A stretch of DNA of 64,000 bases from Myxococcota bacterium (GTDB lineage: Bacteria > Myxococcota_A > UBA9160 > UBA4427), in the NCBI GenBank assembly GCA_028823175.1, contig JAPKBZ010000006.1, positions 1 to 64,000 of the forward strand. The letters run 5' to 3'. Shown here piece by piece: positions 8,958 through 18,682 of this stretch (within the stretch, counting starts at the first letter, position 1; each line of letters starts with the position of its first letter). The notes under the pieces are model-generated. The model was not told the DNA's origin and did no database searches. It saw only the letters and a list, made by a program, of their open reading frames with translations. The position numbers and the translations under genes are program-made.

Positions 8958-9920
8958 CTAGATTCCCAGATTGCTCCGAATCCGGGAAATCGGCTCCGAA
9001 AGATCCGGCGTAAAGCTGAGCCCGCTGACCTGCTCGTAGGCACGCACGTAGCGACGGGCGGCTTCGCAGCGGACCTCGTCGCTCAACTCGGGAGGCGTTC
9101 CCTCTCCCTTGTAGCCTCTTTCGCCGAGCCAGAGGCGGATATACTCCTTGTCGATCGCCTCGGGGCTTTCCCCCTTGGACATGGCCGAATCGTAGCTGTC
9201 GGCATACCAGTAGCGGGACGAATCGGGGGTGTGGATCTCGTCGATCACGACGAGATCGCCGTTTTCGTCGAGGCCGAGTTCGTATTTCGTGTCCACGAGG
9301 ATCAGGCCCCGTTCCTTGGCGAAATGGGTTCCTGCTTCGAAGAGGGAGCCGGTGAGCGCCTCGGCCCGGGCGTAGAGCTCGGCGCTCATGACGCCGTTTG
9401 CGACGATCTCGGACTTCGTGGTGACTTCGTCGTGAGCTCCCATCTCGGCCTTTGTGGTGGGGGTTAGCAGGGCCGTTGGGAGCTGTTCGTGCCGTTTGAG
9501 CCCGTCCGGCAGATCGTGCCCGCAATAGCGGCGATCGCCCCGGTCGTAGGCGGTCCAGATCGATGTGCTGGTCGAGCCGGTCAAGTAGCCGCGGTAGACG
9601 AATTCGACCGGGAGCAGGGCACACTCGCGTACGATGGAGACGTTCGGGTCGGGAACGTCGATGAGGTGGTTGCTGGCGAGGTCGCTCAATTTCTGGAACC
9701 AGAAGGCAGCCATCTGGTTCAGAACCTGCCCCTTGAGGGGAATGGTCCCGAGCACGACATCGAAGGCGCTCACCCGGTCGGAAACGACAATGGTCCGCGT
9801 GTCGCCCCTGACGTAACTGTCGCGCACCTTCCCCTCGAATTTCGTTCCGAGATTGCTGAAATCGGTGCGGTCGAGGGTGTGGTCGCAGAGTTCGAGAAGT
9901 TGCTGGTCATCGAGGGCCAA
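8958..9920 (-). CDS. purC: Phosphoribosylaminoimidazole-succinocarboxamide synthase
   Basis: SAICAR synthetase joins CAIR and aspartate with ATP in purine synthesis. The 320-residue protein has KFEGKVRDSY near residue 28, VSDRVSAFD, GYLTGSTSTSIW, and the C-terminal half with LILVDTKYELGLDENG and IDEIHTPDSSRYW. It is the longer (about 300-residue) form of the enzyme. The start is TTG at 9920, five bases after a GGAGGAG ribosome-binding site. It is divergent from purF, so the 368-bp spacer probably holds both promoters. Confidence 0.97.
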   Translation of the reverse strand: MALDDQQLLELCDHTLDRTDFSNLGTKFEGKVRDSYVRGDTRTIVVSDRVSAFDVVLGTIPLKGQVLNQMAAFWFQKLSDLASNHLIDVPDPNVSIVRECALLPVEFVYRGYLTGSTSTSIWTAYDRGDRRYCGHDLPDGLKRHEQLPTALLTPTTKAEMGAHDEVTTKSEIVANGVMSAELYARAEALTGSLFEAGTHFAKERGLILVDTKYELGLDENGDLVVIDEIHTPDSSRYWYADSYDSAMSKGESPEAIDKEYIRLWLGERGYKGEGTPPELSDEVRCEAARRYVRAYEQVSGLSFTPDLSEPISRIRSNLGI

Positions 9921-10288
9921 AGGTTCTCCTCCGGACGGTCTGGGGGTTTTGGGGGCGAGCTCGGCCCCACATTATGACAGGCATTTAAGCCCTCGGTCGG
10001 CCTGTGGGCAAGGGTTGGAGCTCCCTTTTTCCGAGCATTTCCGTCGATCCTGGTCGAGTTTCCTGGAATCCCGGCTCGCGCTTGGAGGTGGCGCGAGCAG
10101 CCGGCTCTCGGATAGACTCGGTTTTCGCGCTATTCCGGTGGAGCCCCTCCGGATTGACCCTTGACTCATCATCTCGAGGCCCCCTTGCAGGTAGTTTTTT
10201 TGCTTCGTGTCGGTTTTTCCTCCGACGCGAGCCCGTTCCAGGTTCGACCCTGGAAGGCGAGGGTGCTGGTCTCGGGAGGAGGATTCCG
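9921..10288. other. Divergent purC-purF intergenic region
   Basis: This 368-bp spacer must hold the promoters of purC (minus strand) and purF (plus strand). The frame of purF stays open through most of it, but GC-rich DNA makes that unremarkable. I could not identify a convincing PurR-type operator, purine riboswitch or sigma-70 promoter pair. TTGACC and TTGACT near 10154-10166 lack good -10 partners. Confidence 0.4.
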
Positions 10289-11797
10289 TTGAGCGATTCC
10301 GAGCAGGCCGTTCGGTCCAGGCTTCCGATTACTCGGGAGGCCGAAAGCGAGCTGGCCCGAGAGCGGGAAGCGGACCACTTTCACGACGAGTGCGGGGTCT
10401 TCGGGATCCACGGCCATGACGAGGCCGCGCATATCACGTATCTCGGCCTCTACGCGCTCCAGCACCGGGGGCAGGAGAGTTGCGGCATCGTGGCCTCCAA
10501 CGGCGGAGAGCATACGGCCCACCGTGCCATGGGGCTCGTGGCCGACATCTTCGGGGCCAAGACTCTCGACCGACTCAAGGGGCGCCACGCCATCGGGCAC
10601 GTGCGCTACTCAACAGCCGGTGAGAGTCTGCTCAGGAACGCGCAGCCCATCTGCGCGAATACCGACGGCGGCCCCGTGGCGATTGCCCACAACGGCAATC
10701 TGGTCAACGCTCACGCGATTCGTCAGGAACTGGAGGGGCGGGGTGCCATTTTCGGCTCCACCTCGGATAGCGAAGCCATCCTGCACCTCTTGGCGCGGTC
10801 ACGTGAAGGGGCCATGGAAGATCGTTTTATCGATGCGATCTCCCGGGTGAAGGGTGCCTTCAGTTTGATCCTGCTCACCGAAGACGCCATGATCGCCGCC
10901 CGGGACCCCAGCGGTTTTCGTCCTCTCAGCCTGGGCCGTCTGGATGGCGCCTGGGTTCTTGCGAGCGAGACCTGTGCCCTCGACTTGATCGGGGCAACAT
11001 TCGAAAGAGATATCGAGCCGGGGGAGGTGGTCGTGATTCGGCGCGGCCGGCTCAGGAGCCTTCGGCCCATGGACCGCTCCGTCGAGGAACGCTTCTGCAT
11101 CTTCGAGTACATCTATTTTGCGCGTCCGGATTCCAACTTGATGAGCCGGAACGTCTACGCTTTCCGCAAGGAACTCGGCCGAGCCTTGGCGCGGGAATTT
11201 CCGGTACCGGCCGACATGGTAGTGCCGGTTCTCGATTCGGGAACGGCGGCCGCCCTGGGATACGCCGAGGAAGAAGGTATTCCCTACGAGACAGCCCTGA
11301 TCCGCAATCACTACGTGCGCCGAACTTTCATCGAGCCCGCTCAGTCGATTCGGAATTTTGGGGTCAAGGTGAAGCACAACGCCATTCGGTCATTCCTCGA
11401 GGGCAAGCGGATCGTGCTGGTGGACGATTCGATCGTACGCGGGACGACCCTTGTCAAGATCGTTGCGATGCTGCGGACTGCAGGCGCGCGCGAGGTACAT
11501 ATTCGAATTTCCTCCCCGCCGACTATCGGGCCCTGCCATTATGGGATCGATACGCCGACCCAAGAGGAGCTCATCGCGTCGAACCATACAATCGAAGACA
11601 TACGCGAGATTATTGGGGCTGATTCGCTCGGCTATCTGACTCAGTCCGGCCTTCGGAATGCGGCGAAGCACGAGTTGAAGCTTGGGATCTGCGACGGATG
11701 TTTCACCGGCGAGTACCCGATCCCGGTGGAGAGCGAGCGGGAGGTGCCGCAGCTCTCCCTCTTCAGGGCCATCGAAGACGAACCCGAAACCAGCTGA
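10289..11797 (+). CDS. purF: Amidophosphoribosyltransferase
   Basis: PurF commits PRPP and glutamine to purine synthesis. The start is TTG at 10289, six bases after GGGAGGAGG, giving 502 residues. This leaves a 34-residue propeptide before Cys35 in HDECGVFGIHG, the Ntn nucleophile exposed by self-cleavage, as in the Bacillus type. The glutaminase motif LYALQHRGQES follows. The PRTase motif IVLVDDSIVRGTT is near residue 370. The C-terminal GICDGCFTGEYP, with FEYIYFARPDS and GPCHYGID, fits the [4Fe-4S]-containing, oxygen-sensitive class. It precedes a glutamine-synthetase homologue by 51 bp. Confidence 0.97.
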   Translation: MSDSEQAVRSRLPITREAESELAREREADHFHDECGVFGIHGHDEAAHITYLGLYALQHRGQESCGIVASNGGEHTAHRAMGLVADIFGAKTLDRLKGRHAIGHVRYSTAGESLLRNAQPICANTDGGPVAIAHNGNLVNAHAIRQELEGRGAIFGSTSDSEAILHLLARSREGAMEDRFIDAISRVKGAFSLILLTEDAMIAARDPSGFRPLSLGRLDGAWVLASETCALDLIGATFERDIEPGEVVVIRRGRLRSLRPMDRSVEERFCIFEYIYFARPDSNLMSRNVYAFRKELGRALAREFPVPADMVVPVLDSGTAAALGYAEEEGIPYETALIRNHYVRRTFIEPAQSIRNFGVKVKHNAIRSFLEGKRIVLVDDSIVRGTTLVKIVAMLRTAGAREVHIRISSPPTIGPCHYGIDTPTQEELIASNHTIEDIREIIGADSLGYLTQSGLRNAAKHELKLGICDGCFTGEYPIPVESEREVPQLSLFRAIEDEPETS

Positions 11798-11848
11798 CGG
11801 CCTCGCCTTCGAAACCGGGTGCAGGAGCCGAAAGAGCGGAGGCTTGTA

Positions 11849-13237
11849 ATGAGCGATCGTGGAAGGCTCGATCTAGATACGCTTCGACGTAAGATCGAGG
11901 ACGGCAGTATAGAAACAGTTCTCACGGTTTTCCCCGATCTCTACGGCTGTCTGATGGGGAAGCGAATCGTTGGGCGTTTTTTCCTCGAGGAGGTCGCCGA
12001 CGGAGGAATGCACGCCTGCGACTACCTGCTGGCCAGCGACATCGAGATGGAGCCGACGCCCGGTTACACGTTTACGAGTTGGGAGACCGGCTACGGAGAC
12101 CTGCGGGCAGTGCCCGATTGGTCCAGCCTGCGAGAGGCCGCGTGGCTGGATCGTACAGCGATCGTCTTCTGTGATGCGCTCGAAGAAGAGCGCGATGTGC
12201 CCATTGCTGTGGCACCGCGGAGCATCCTCAAGGCGCAACTCGAAAAGGCAGCGGGCGCGGGAATCGTTCCGCATTTCGCCAGCGAACTCGAATTTTTCCT
12301 CTTCAAGGAAACCTACTCCGGTGCCCGGAAAAAGCACTACCAGGACCTCGAATTAAGCCAGTCCTACAACGAGGACTATCACGTTCTCTCCGGAGCCTTC
12401 GCGGAGCCGGTCATCGGCGCAATCCGCCGCCTTGTGGATGCTTCGGGCGTGCCCGTGGAGTTCAGTAAGGGAGAGGCCAGTGCCGGGCAGCACGAGATCA
12501 ATCTCCGATATGCCCAGGGCGTGGAGATGGCGGATCGCCACGTCATCTACAAACTGGCGGCGAAAGAGATAGCCGCCGCTCAGGACGCGTCGTTGAGCTT
12601 TATGGCCAAATGGCACACCGATCATGCGGGTAATAGTCTGCATGTTCATATGAGTTTTACGGACCCAGAAGGCGCTTCACTTTTCTCCGGGGACGGGGAG
12701 AAGATTCCGGGAACCGAGGCGCGGCCGACGGATACTTTTCGCCATGCCGTGGGTGGGTTGCTCGAGCACGCCCGGGAACTCTCGATGCTTTTTGCGCCCA
12801 ACGTAAATTCCTATAAGCGCTATGTCGAAGATACGTTCGCACCGACTCGCATCGCCTGGAGTTACGACAACCGGACGGTGGGATTTCGGGTGGTGGGTCA
12901 CGGTCCGAGTCTCCGGGTGGAATGTCGAATTCCGGGCGGCGACGCGAATCCCTACCTCGTCTACGCGGGGATGTTGGCCGCGGCCCTCGACGGAGTTGAG
13001 CGGAAAGTCGACCCTGGCCCCCTTTTCGAGGGCAACGGCTACGAGGCGCAAGATCTGCCCCGGGTTCCCCATACCCTGGGAGAAGCCATCGAGGCCTTCG
13101 CGTCCAGCGCGTTCATACGAGGAGCCTTCGGAGAAGAGGTTGTCGAGCATCTGGCCCATTTTGCGCGCGCCGAGCTTGCGGAATACCAGCGAGTGGTGAC
13201 GGATTTCGAGAGGGCCCGATTCTTTGAGCGGATCTAG
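11849..13237 (+). CDS. Glutamine synthetase family protein
   Basis: A 462-residue member of the ATP-dependent glutamate/ammonia ligase fold. Metal- and nucleotide-site motifs are visible: HFASELEFFLF near residue 130, SAGQHEINL near 210, HVHMSF near 265, and NSYKRYVEDTFAPTRIAW near 315 followed by DNRTVGFRV. The sequence is closer to the catabolic or gamma-glutamyl-amine ligase branch than to housekeeping GlnA, but the substrate cannot be read from sequence. The adenylylation Tyr motif is not evident. ATG 11849 has GGAGG 7 bases upstream; a GTG at 11819 is the alternative. It may be co-transcribed with purF and the following SDR. Confidence 0.85.
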   Translation: MSDRGRLDLDTLRRKIEDGSIETVLTVFPDLYGCLMGKRIVGRFFLEEVADGGMHACDYLLASDIEMEPTPGYTFTSWETGYGDLRAVPDWSSLREAAWLDRTAIVFCDALEEERDVPIAVAPRSILKAQLEKAAGAGIVPHFASELEFFLFKETYSGARKKHYQDLELSQSYNEDYHVLSGAFAEPVIGAIRRLVDASGVPVEFSKGEASAGQHEINLRYAQGVEMADRHVIYKLAAKEIAAAQDASLSFMAKWHTDHAGNSLHVHMSFTDPEGASLFSGDGEKIPGTEARPTDTFRHAVGGLLEHARELSMLFAPNVNSYKRYVEDTFAPTRIAWSYDNRTVGFRVVGHGPSLRVECRIPGGDANPYLVYAGMLAAALDGVERKVDPGPLFEGNGYEAQDLPRVPHTLGEAIEAFASSAFIRGAFGEEVVEHLAHFARAELAEYQRVVTDFERARFFERI

Positions 13238-13320
13238 CGGCGCTCGCGTTCGCCGGGTGCCCGCCCTTCGAGTCTCGGAGGGTGTTGAGGGAGATCCGAT
13301 AGCATGACGATTTGGGAGAG

Positions 13321-14103
13321 ATGGAGTTGAGTTCGCTCGAAGGAAAAATCGCTTTTATCACGGGTGCAGGGAGTGGCATCGGGCGTCAGAGCGCGCTGCT
13401 GATGGCCGGCGCTGGCGCCCGGATTGTTGTGTGCGATCGCGACGAGGAGGCGGGACAGGCGACGGTTGGCATGATCGAGGGCAAGGGCGGGGGGGCCTCC
13501 TTGGTCGTGGCGGATGTCTCGGACGACGGGCAGATGCGCGCGGCGATCGATTCGGCCTGCAGCGAGTACGGTGGTCTGCACGTGCTTTTCAACAACGCAG
13601 GCATCTTTCCGGACGGAGATGGTTCGCCAGTGGATACGCCCCTGGATATTTGGCAGTGGGTTATCGATGTGAATCTCAAGGGCGTTTTTCTGGGATGCAA
13701 ATACGGCATTCCGGCCATGCTGGAGAGCGGTGGAGGCTCGATTATCAATACGGCCTCTTTTGTGGCGGTGATGGGAGCAGCGACCTCGCAAATTGCCTAC
13801 ACCGCGAGCAAGGGGGGAGTGCTCGCCATGACCCGGGAAATTGCCGTGGAGTACGCACGCCAGGGCATTCGAGCGAACGCGCTTTGTCCGGGCCCGGTGA
13901 GGACACCCCTGTTGGAAGAGTTTCTCTCGGATCCGGAGGTGAAGGCTCGGCGCCTCGTCCACATCCCGATGGGGCGGCTGGCGGAACCGGAGGAGATCGC
14001 CCAGGCGGTTCTCTTCCTTGCTTCGGAGGCCTCGGCGTACGTAACGGGTACGACCTTTCTTGTGGATGGTGGAATCAGCGCGTCCTATGTGACTCCGGAA
14101 TAG
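13321..14103 (+). CDS. Short-chain dehydrogenase/reductase (classical SDR)
   Basis: A Rossmann-fold NAD(P)-dependent oxidoreductase of about 260 residues. It shows the cofactor motif TGAGSGIG near residue 17, NNAGIF near 92, the catalytic Ser in INTASFVAVMG and the YTASKGG catalytic Tyr-Lys pair near 161. The C-terminal TGTTFLVDGGIS is typical of FabG-like SDRs. The start is ambiguous among TTG 13312, ATG 13321 and TTG 13327; GGGAG at 13314 favours 13327 by spacing. Substrate unknown. A TauE-type permease starts 8 bp downstream. Confidence 0.9.
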   Translation: MELSSLEGKIAFITGAGSGIGRQSALLMAGAGARIVVCDRDEEAGQATVGMIEGKGGGASLVVADVSDDGQMRAAIDSACSEYGGLHVLFNNAGIFPDGDGSPVDTPLDIWQWVIDVNLKGVFLGCKYGIPAMLESGGGSIINTASFVAVMGAATSQIAYTASKGGVLAMTREIAVEYARQGIRANALCPGPVRTPLLEEFLSDPEVKARRLVHIPMGRLAEPEEIAQAVLFLASEASAYVTGTTFLVDGGISASYVTPE

Positions 14104-14111
14104 TTCCGAAA

Positions 14112-14831
14112 ATGGAGCTCACCACACCCGAGTATCTGGTGGCCTTTGTGACCGTGGCCGCCGGCGCGACTTTGCAGGGCTCGATTGGCTTCGGACTCGC
14201 CCTGGTGGCGGCGCCGGTTCTGGTGATGGTGGACCCTGCATTGGTTCCGGGGCCTCTGCTGATCGTCGGGCTGCCCTTCATGCTTATGCTGGGCTGGAAA
14301 GAGCGCGCCTCTGTCGACTATCGGTCGATGCCGGTTCCGATCATCGGGCAGGTGGTCGGAATGCTCGTCGCCCTGGTGCTTCTTCACTTCAGCGATGCGA
14401 GAAGCCTTTCGGTGATCGTCGCCCTGGTGGTGCTGCTGGGGGCGGGGCTCTCCGTGTCAGGGTTGAGGCCCCCTGTGAACAACCGAAGTTTTCTCCTGGG
14501 AGGGATTTTGGCGGGGTTCATGGGGATGACCTCGTCCATGCCCGGTCCGGCTCTGGCGCTGGTTTACCAGCATGTCTCTCCGGCGCGAATGCGGGGGACC
14601 CTGGCCCCTTTCTTCATCGTCGCGAGCGGAGTGGGTCTCGTCGGGTTGGTCGCGGTAGGGCAGATGGACTGGCAAGGGGCGCTCACGGGGTTTTCATTGG
14701 TTCCGGCCACCCTGCTCGGCTTTGTTATCTCCATCTGGACGGCTCCTAGGATGAAGGACTCCTTTACCCGACCCGCTGTCCTTATCTTCGCGGTCTCCGC
14801 TGCCTGCGGACTTCTCTATCAGTCACTTTGA
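14112..14831 (+). CDS. TauE/SafE family membrane permease
   Basis: A 239-residue inner-membrane protein with about seven to eight hydrophobic helices. An N-terminal repeat (GATLQGSIGFGLALVAAPVL) and a second half (GILAGFMGMTSSMPGPALAL) give the two-repeat TauE/SafE pattern. The family is linked to export of sulfite, sulfoacetate and other organic anions. Substrate is unknown here. It follows the SDR by 8 bp and is probably co-transcribed. Its last 13 bp overlap the 3' end of the oppositely oriented protease gene. Confidence 0.88.
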   Translation: MELTTPEYLVAFVTVAAGATLQGSIGFGLALVAAPVLVMVDPALVPGPLLIVGLPFMLMLGWKERASVDYRSMPVPIIGQVVGMLVALVLLHFSDARSLSVIVALVVLLGAGLSVSGLRPPVNNRSFLLGGILAGFMGMTSSMPGPALALVYQHVSPARMRGTLAPFFIVASGVGLVGLVAVGQMDWQGALTGFSLVPATLLGFVISIWTAPRMKDSFTRPAVLIFAVSAACGLLYQSL

Positions 14832-15814
14832 CGCGATGAGATAAATACCTTCCAGCTCGCGAATCCCACCAAGATCCAGAGGCAGAGGGTCACGATGTTC
14901 CGGGGAAGGTCGGAAGTCTCGATTTGGGAGGAGTCGGGGGGTGCCGTTTGAGTCCCCACCCCACCCGGGAAGACGAGCGCGATGATTTGCTCACGGTAGT
15001 AGCTGAGGTCCGCGAGCCACGTCACGTCACCATAGAAACTGGTTTCTTTGGGGCGATCCGCCTGGGTAGCCACGCTGAAAAGGAGCCCCGAGAGTGTCCA
15101 GGGGGATTCGGGGTCGCGAGGATTGGAGCGGGCAAAGACCGCTCCCCCTGAATCACCTTTGGCCGCCACCGCTTCCTGGCGAGTGCCCGAAACGGATTCG
15201 ATGCGGTCAAAAAAAATCGGCATGGCCATCGTCTCTGTGCCGCTCATCTCGACCATCCCCGGCTCTTCCTCAATAATATTGGTTCCCCAGCGCTTGGTCT
15301 GGTCCGGCTTCCAGCGAAAGCCGTCGACGATCCCCTGGCCTTCGGTGGTCAGGCTCATGCGCTTAGCTCGGGAGGAGCCGGCCGCCACGAGCACAACCGC
15401 CTGACCGACTCTCGCCGGGGAGGTCGCAATGGTGAGCGCGGGGAGGTTCGGGTCGCCGTCGATTCGGAAGAGCAAAAGGTCGGCCTGGCTACCATCGGAG
15501 TTCGTTAGCTGGGTGGGGGAGCCGGCGATGGGGTCGAAGCGCTGTTCGCCGAAGGTCACGATGCTGGCGCCTGCGTGCGCGGCGGTCAGAACCCAGCCAT
15601 TCCCGAGGTAGACCACCGATGGGCTTCCAAGGTGCTGGCCCACATTATGCCAGCCCGGGTCGTTCTCGGGGGACGTGGTGTTCCCGGAGCCGTCACCGGC
15701 ATCGAGGATTAGGGAAAGTGCGGGGGCTGGGAATCCAAGGCAGAGCGCGAGGAGGAGTGCGCGTAACAACATGGTTCGGGCCGCAGGGTGTTGTGGGTCG
15801 CGAAAAGAGAGCAT
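14819..15814 (-). CDS. Exported trypsin-like serine protease with C-terminal membrane anchor
   Basis: A 331-residue protein. A signal peptide (hydrophobic core LLRALLLALCLGFPAPA) is followed by a chymotrypsin-fold domain. The triad is visible: His in VLTAAHAG (about residue 80), Asp in SQADLLLFRI, and Ser in KGDSGGAVF. A single hydrophobic helix (IVTLCLWILVGFASWKVF) and a short basic tail end the protein. It is therefore probably secreted across and tethered to a membrane. ATG 15772 is an alternative start with a more compact signal peptide. It lies 82 bp after nadB on the same strand and converges on the TauE gene. Substrate unknown. Confidence 0.85.
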   Translation of the reverse strand: MLSFRDPQHPAARTMLLRALLLALCLGFPAPALSLILDAGDGSGNTTSPENDPGWHNVGQHLGSPSVVYLGNGWVLTAAHAGASIVTFGEQRFDPIAGSPTQLTNSDGSQADLLLFRIDGDPNLPALTIATSPARVGQAVVLVAAGSSRAKRMSLTTEGQGIVDGFRWKPDQTKRWGTNIIEEEPGMVEMSGTETMAMPIFFDRIESVSGTRQEAVAAKGDSGGAVFARSNPRDPESPWTLSGLLFSVATQADRPKETSFYGDVTWLADLSYYREQIIALVFPGGVGTQTAPPDSSQIETSDLPRNIVTLCLWILVGFASWKVFISSRQSD

Positions 15815-15896
15815 CAATCGTAAGTTTCTTCCGGCTCGTCGATTTGGGTTCGGCGTTGCGAAGGGGGCGCTCTCTGTCAGACCGTCTTGAGGACGC

Positions 15897-17516
15897 TCAG
15901 CTTACCACGGGGCTCTTCGAAAGTAGGGTGTCGGTGCAAAAATTCGAGTCGTCCTTGTCAGGATAGTCGAGATTGAAGTGCAACCCACGACTTTCGAGTC
16001 GGTGCTCGGCGGATCGGATGATGAGCTCGGCCACGGTGGCGAGGTTTCGAAGCTCCAGGAGCGGCGATGTGATCCGGAAATTCCAGTAATACTGGTTGAT
16101 TTCCTCTTGCAGTACATCGATTCGATGGTGGGCCCGGGCAAGGCGACCATTGCTTCGAACGATGCCCACGTAGTTCCACATAAACCTGCGTATTTCGTCC
16201 CAGTTCTGGGTAATGACAACGGCCTCGTGGCTCTTGCCGACCTCTCCGTGAACCCACTCGGGGGCCTTCATCAACGGGGGGTGGTCGTCGAGGCGTTGGA
16301 TGGCCTCGGTGGCCGCCGCATCGGCAAAGACAAGGGCTTCGAGGAGTGAGTTCGATGCCAAGCGATTTGCTCCGTGGAGTCCGGTGCAGGTGACCTCGCC
16401 GGCCGCAAAGAGGTTGGGGATATCCGTTTCGCCATTGAGATCGGTCCTGACCCCGCCACAACAATAATGCGCCGCCGGGACCACGGGGATCGCATCCCTG
16501 GTCATGTCGATGCCAAAACGAAGGCAATGAGCATCGATGTTGGGAAACCGGCGTCGAATAAAATTTCCGTCTTGATGAGTGATGTCCAGGGTTACGAAGT
16601 CTTCGCCCGAGCGCTTGAGTTCGTCATCGATCGCCCGGGCGACAATATCACGAGGGGCAAGGTCGCCCATCTCGTGAGCCTGACGCATGAATGGCTCGCC
16701 TTCGCGGTTTCTGAGGATGCCCCCTTCTCCTCGGACGGCTTCGCTAATCAGAAAGGATTTTGAGTTCGGGTGATAGAGGCAAGTTGGGTGGAATTGCATG
16801 AATTCCATGTTGGCGATGGTGGCCCCGGCCCGATAGGCCATGGCTACCCCATCCCCCGACGCGATGTCCGGGTTGCTCGTGTAGAGGTAGACCTTTCCTG
16901 CCCCTCCCGTGGCCAGAAGCGTGACGTTGGCAAGAAAGAGATCGACCTCTCCGGTAGCGGAGTCGAGGGCGTAGGCCCCGAGGCAGCGATTCGTTTCGTT
17001 GCGTTCGGCCCGGTGGGAAGTCAGAAGGTCGACGGCGGAATGGTCTTCGTAGAGAGCAATATTGGGATGGGCGGAGACCCTTTGCAGCAGGGAATTTTCG
17101 ATCTCACGGCCAGTAGAATCCTGATGGTGGAGGATTCGTCGCTTCGAGTGTCCCCCCTCTCGGCCGAGGTCGTAGCCGAGGCCGTCAGCGCCCGCCTGTT
17201 CGCTGCGATCAAAGTTGACTCCCCACTTGAGGAGATCATCGATCGCTCGGGGGCCACGTTCGATGACGAAGTGCACGACATCTTCGTCGCAGAGCCCGGC
17301 GCCGGCGTAGAGCGTGTCCTGCACGTGTGCGTCGAAACTATCCTCGGAGTTCATGACCGCAGCGATGCCGCCCTGGGCATAGTTGGTGGCGGATTCCGAC
17401 GCGCGTCTCTTGGTCACGATGGCGACCCGGCCTCGGTCCGCGACGCGCAAGGCGAAGTGGAGGCCGGCGACGCCGCTGCCAATGACCAGGAAGTCAAATT
17501 TCATGGGTGCTGCCAT
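15897..17516 (-). CDS. nadB: L-aspartate oxidase
   Basis: NadB oxidises L-aspartate to iminoaspartate, the first step of de novo NAD synthesis. The 539-residue flavoprotein has the FAD Rossmann motif [28 protein letters not shown] near residue 60, and [11 protein letters not shown]. Also present are [23 protein letters not shown] near 365, and [20 protein letters not shown] followed by SNSLLE. Together these match the succinate-dehydrogenase-like family and NadB specifically. I chose ATG 17516 (MAAPMKF); ATG 17504 is also possible. No nadA or nadC is nearby. Confidence 0.95.
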   Translation of the reverse strand: MAAPMKFDFLVIGSGVAGLHFALRVADRGRVAIVTKRRASESATNYAQGGIAAVMNSEDSFDAHVQDTLYAGAGLCDEDVVHFVIERGPRAIDDLLKWGVNFDRSEQAGADGLGYDLGREGGHSKRRILHHQDSTGREIENSLLQRVSAHPNIALYEDHSAVDLLTSHRAERNETNRCLGAYALDSATGEVDLFLANVTLLATGGAGKVYLYTSNPDIASGDGVAMAYRAGATIANMEFMQFHPTCLYHPNSKSFLISEAVRGEGGILRNREGEPFMRQAHEMGDLAPRDIVARAIDDELKRSGEDFVTLDITHQDGNFIRRRFPNIDAHCLRFGIDMTRDAIPVVPAAHYCCGGVRTDLNGETDIPNLFAAGEVTCTGLHGANRLASNSLLEALVFADAAATEAIQRLDDHPPLMKAPEWVHGEVGKSHEAVVITQNWDEIRRFMWNYVGIVRSNGRLARAHHRIDVLQEEINQYYWNFRITSPLLELRNLATVAELIIRSAEHRLESRGLHFNLDYPDKDDSNFCTDTLLSKSPVVS

Positions 17517-17890
17517 GGCGAACCCTGATTCCTTGGGTGGACGGGGGGAGCGAAAAACTCTGGGAAAGGGAGACTGAAGCAGGCCCCGAATCTTTTCGGG
17601 AGACGCAGGAGACCCGTCGCAGTCTATCCCCACCCGCCGAGGCTATGCAAACCTTCGACCCCCGGGGTGAGCCCAAGCCGGCGACGGGCCTACGGGCTTC
17701 CTCTAGCCCTTGGCCGGGGTCTGGGCGAGCGGGCTTACCCGGACCGGGATCTGGGCCTATCATCCCGGCTGCCGAGATTTGAGCGTTCTCTCCATCCCGT
17801 GGTATCGCGCGGGCTTCGTCTTGCGAGGGGGGGAGATTTGGAGAGGGCTAAGGGTCGCTCGGGAGCGCCCGAGGGACCCTGGGAGAGAGA
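17517..17890. other. Divergent nadB-pgsA intergenic region
   Basis: A 374-bp gap between divergent genes. Reading frames within it are short and lack family features. I saw no tRNA, repeat or clear operator. It presumably carries both promoters. No NiaR- or NrtR-like palindrome was recognised. Confidence 0.35.
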
Positions 17891-18568
17891 ATGACATCTG
17901 AGCAGACTAGCCAGTCGGGAGTCAAAACGGCGTCCTCGGGGGCCGGGACCGAAGCGCGTTCGGCTTTTGCTGGGATCCAGGCGAATTCCACCGAAAAATT
18001 CTGGAATATGCCGAATTCCGTCACGCTGCTCCGCATCGCGGTGGTTCCGATCCTCTTCTTCATTCCCACGGACTGGGGGATGACCCGGACGGGCAGTCAG
18101 GTGATGGCCTGGGCATTCATTCTGGCGGCCCTGTCGGATATTCTCGATGGCTGGCTCGCGCGGCGCCAGGGCGGCGAGCAGATGACCCGGGTGGGCAAGT
18201 TACTGGATCCTCTTGCTGACAAGTTGCTGGTGACCACTTCGCTGATCATGTTGGTGGCCTGCGGGCGAATCCCCGTGTGGGCCGTGGGAATGGTGGTGGT
18301 GATCGTGGCGCGAGAATTGGCGGTGACAGGCCTGCGAAGTATCGCCTCCTCGGATGGGCATGTCGTTGGGGCCTCCTGGCAAGGGAAACTGAAATCCCTG
18401 GTCCAAAACTTTTCGGTGGGTGCCCTCCTTTTTCACTATCAGACGATCGGGCTCCCCGCCCACAAAATTGGTCTGACGCTGCTCGCGTTCGCGACAGCAC
18501 TCACTTTGTGGTCGGGCTACGTGTATTTTGCTGATTACTTTGGGTGGAGTAGACCGATACGACCCTAG
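17891..18568 (+). CDS. pgsA: CDP-diacylglycerol--glycerol-3-phosphate 3-phosphatidyltransferase
   Basis: PgsA makes phosphatidylglycerophosphate, the precursor of phosphatidylglycerol and cardiolipin. The 225-residue integral membrane enzyme has the CDP-alcohol phosphotransferase signature: DGWLARR near residue 87, followed at the proper spacing by GKLLDPLADK. NMPNSVTLLRIAVVP at about residue 40 is the typical PgsA start, so the first 35-40 Ser/Thr/Ala-rich residues are an extra N-terminal extension. CdsA, which makes its substrate, is at 7.9 kb. Confidence 0.93.
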   Translation: MTSEQTSQSGVKTASSGAGTEARSAFAGIQANSTEKFWNMPNSVTLLRIAVVPILFFIPTDWGMTRTGSQVMAWAFILAALSDILDGWLARRQGGEQMTRVGKLLDPLADKLLVTTSLIMLVACGRIPVWAVGMVVVIVARELAVTGLRSIASSDGHVVGASWQGKLKSLVQNFSVGALLFHYQTIGLPAHKIGLTLLAFATALTLWSGYVYFADYFGWSRPIRP

Positions 18569-18682
18569 GGGGCTCGTGGCCCGCTCGGAGGCGCCCGAAC
18601 TACGGCCAGCTTCAAGATCCTGATATTCAAGAGGGGACCGACCCCGGGTAATTCGCGACGAAGAGAGTGAGGACCGACGAGA

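Noticed and set aside
10154-10166. TTGACC/TTGACT as purF -35 elements
   Set aside because: No acceptable -10 hexamer lies 16-18 bp downstream of either.
10004-10288. 95-codon N-terminal extension of purF
   Set aside because: The TTG at 10289 has an excellent GGAGG site and gives the normal short PurF propeptide before the catalytic Cys.
13431-14111. Extension of the TauE permease through the SDR gene
   Set aside because: The extra 227 residues are low-complexity shadow sequence in another frame of the SDR.
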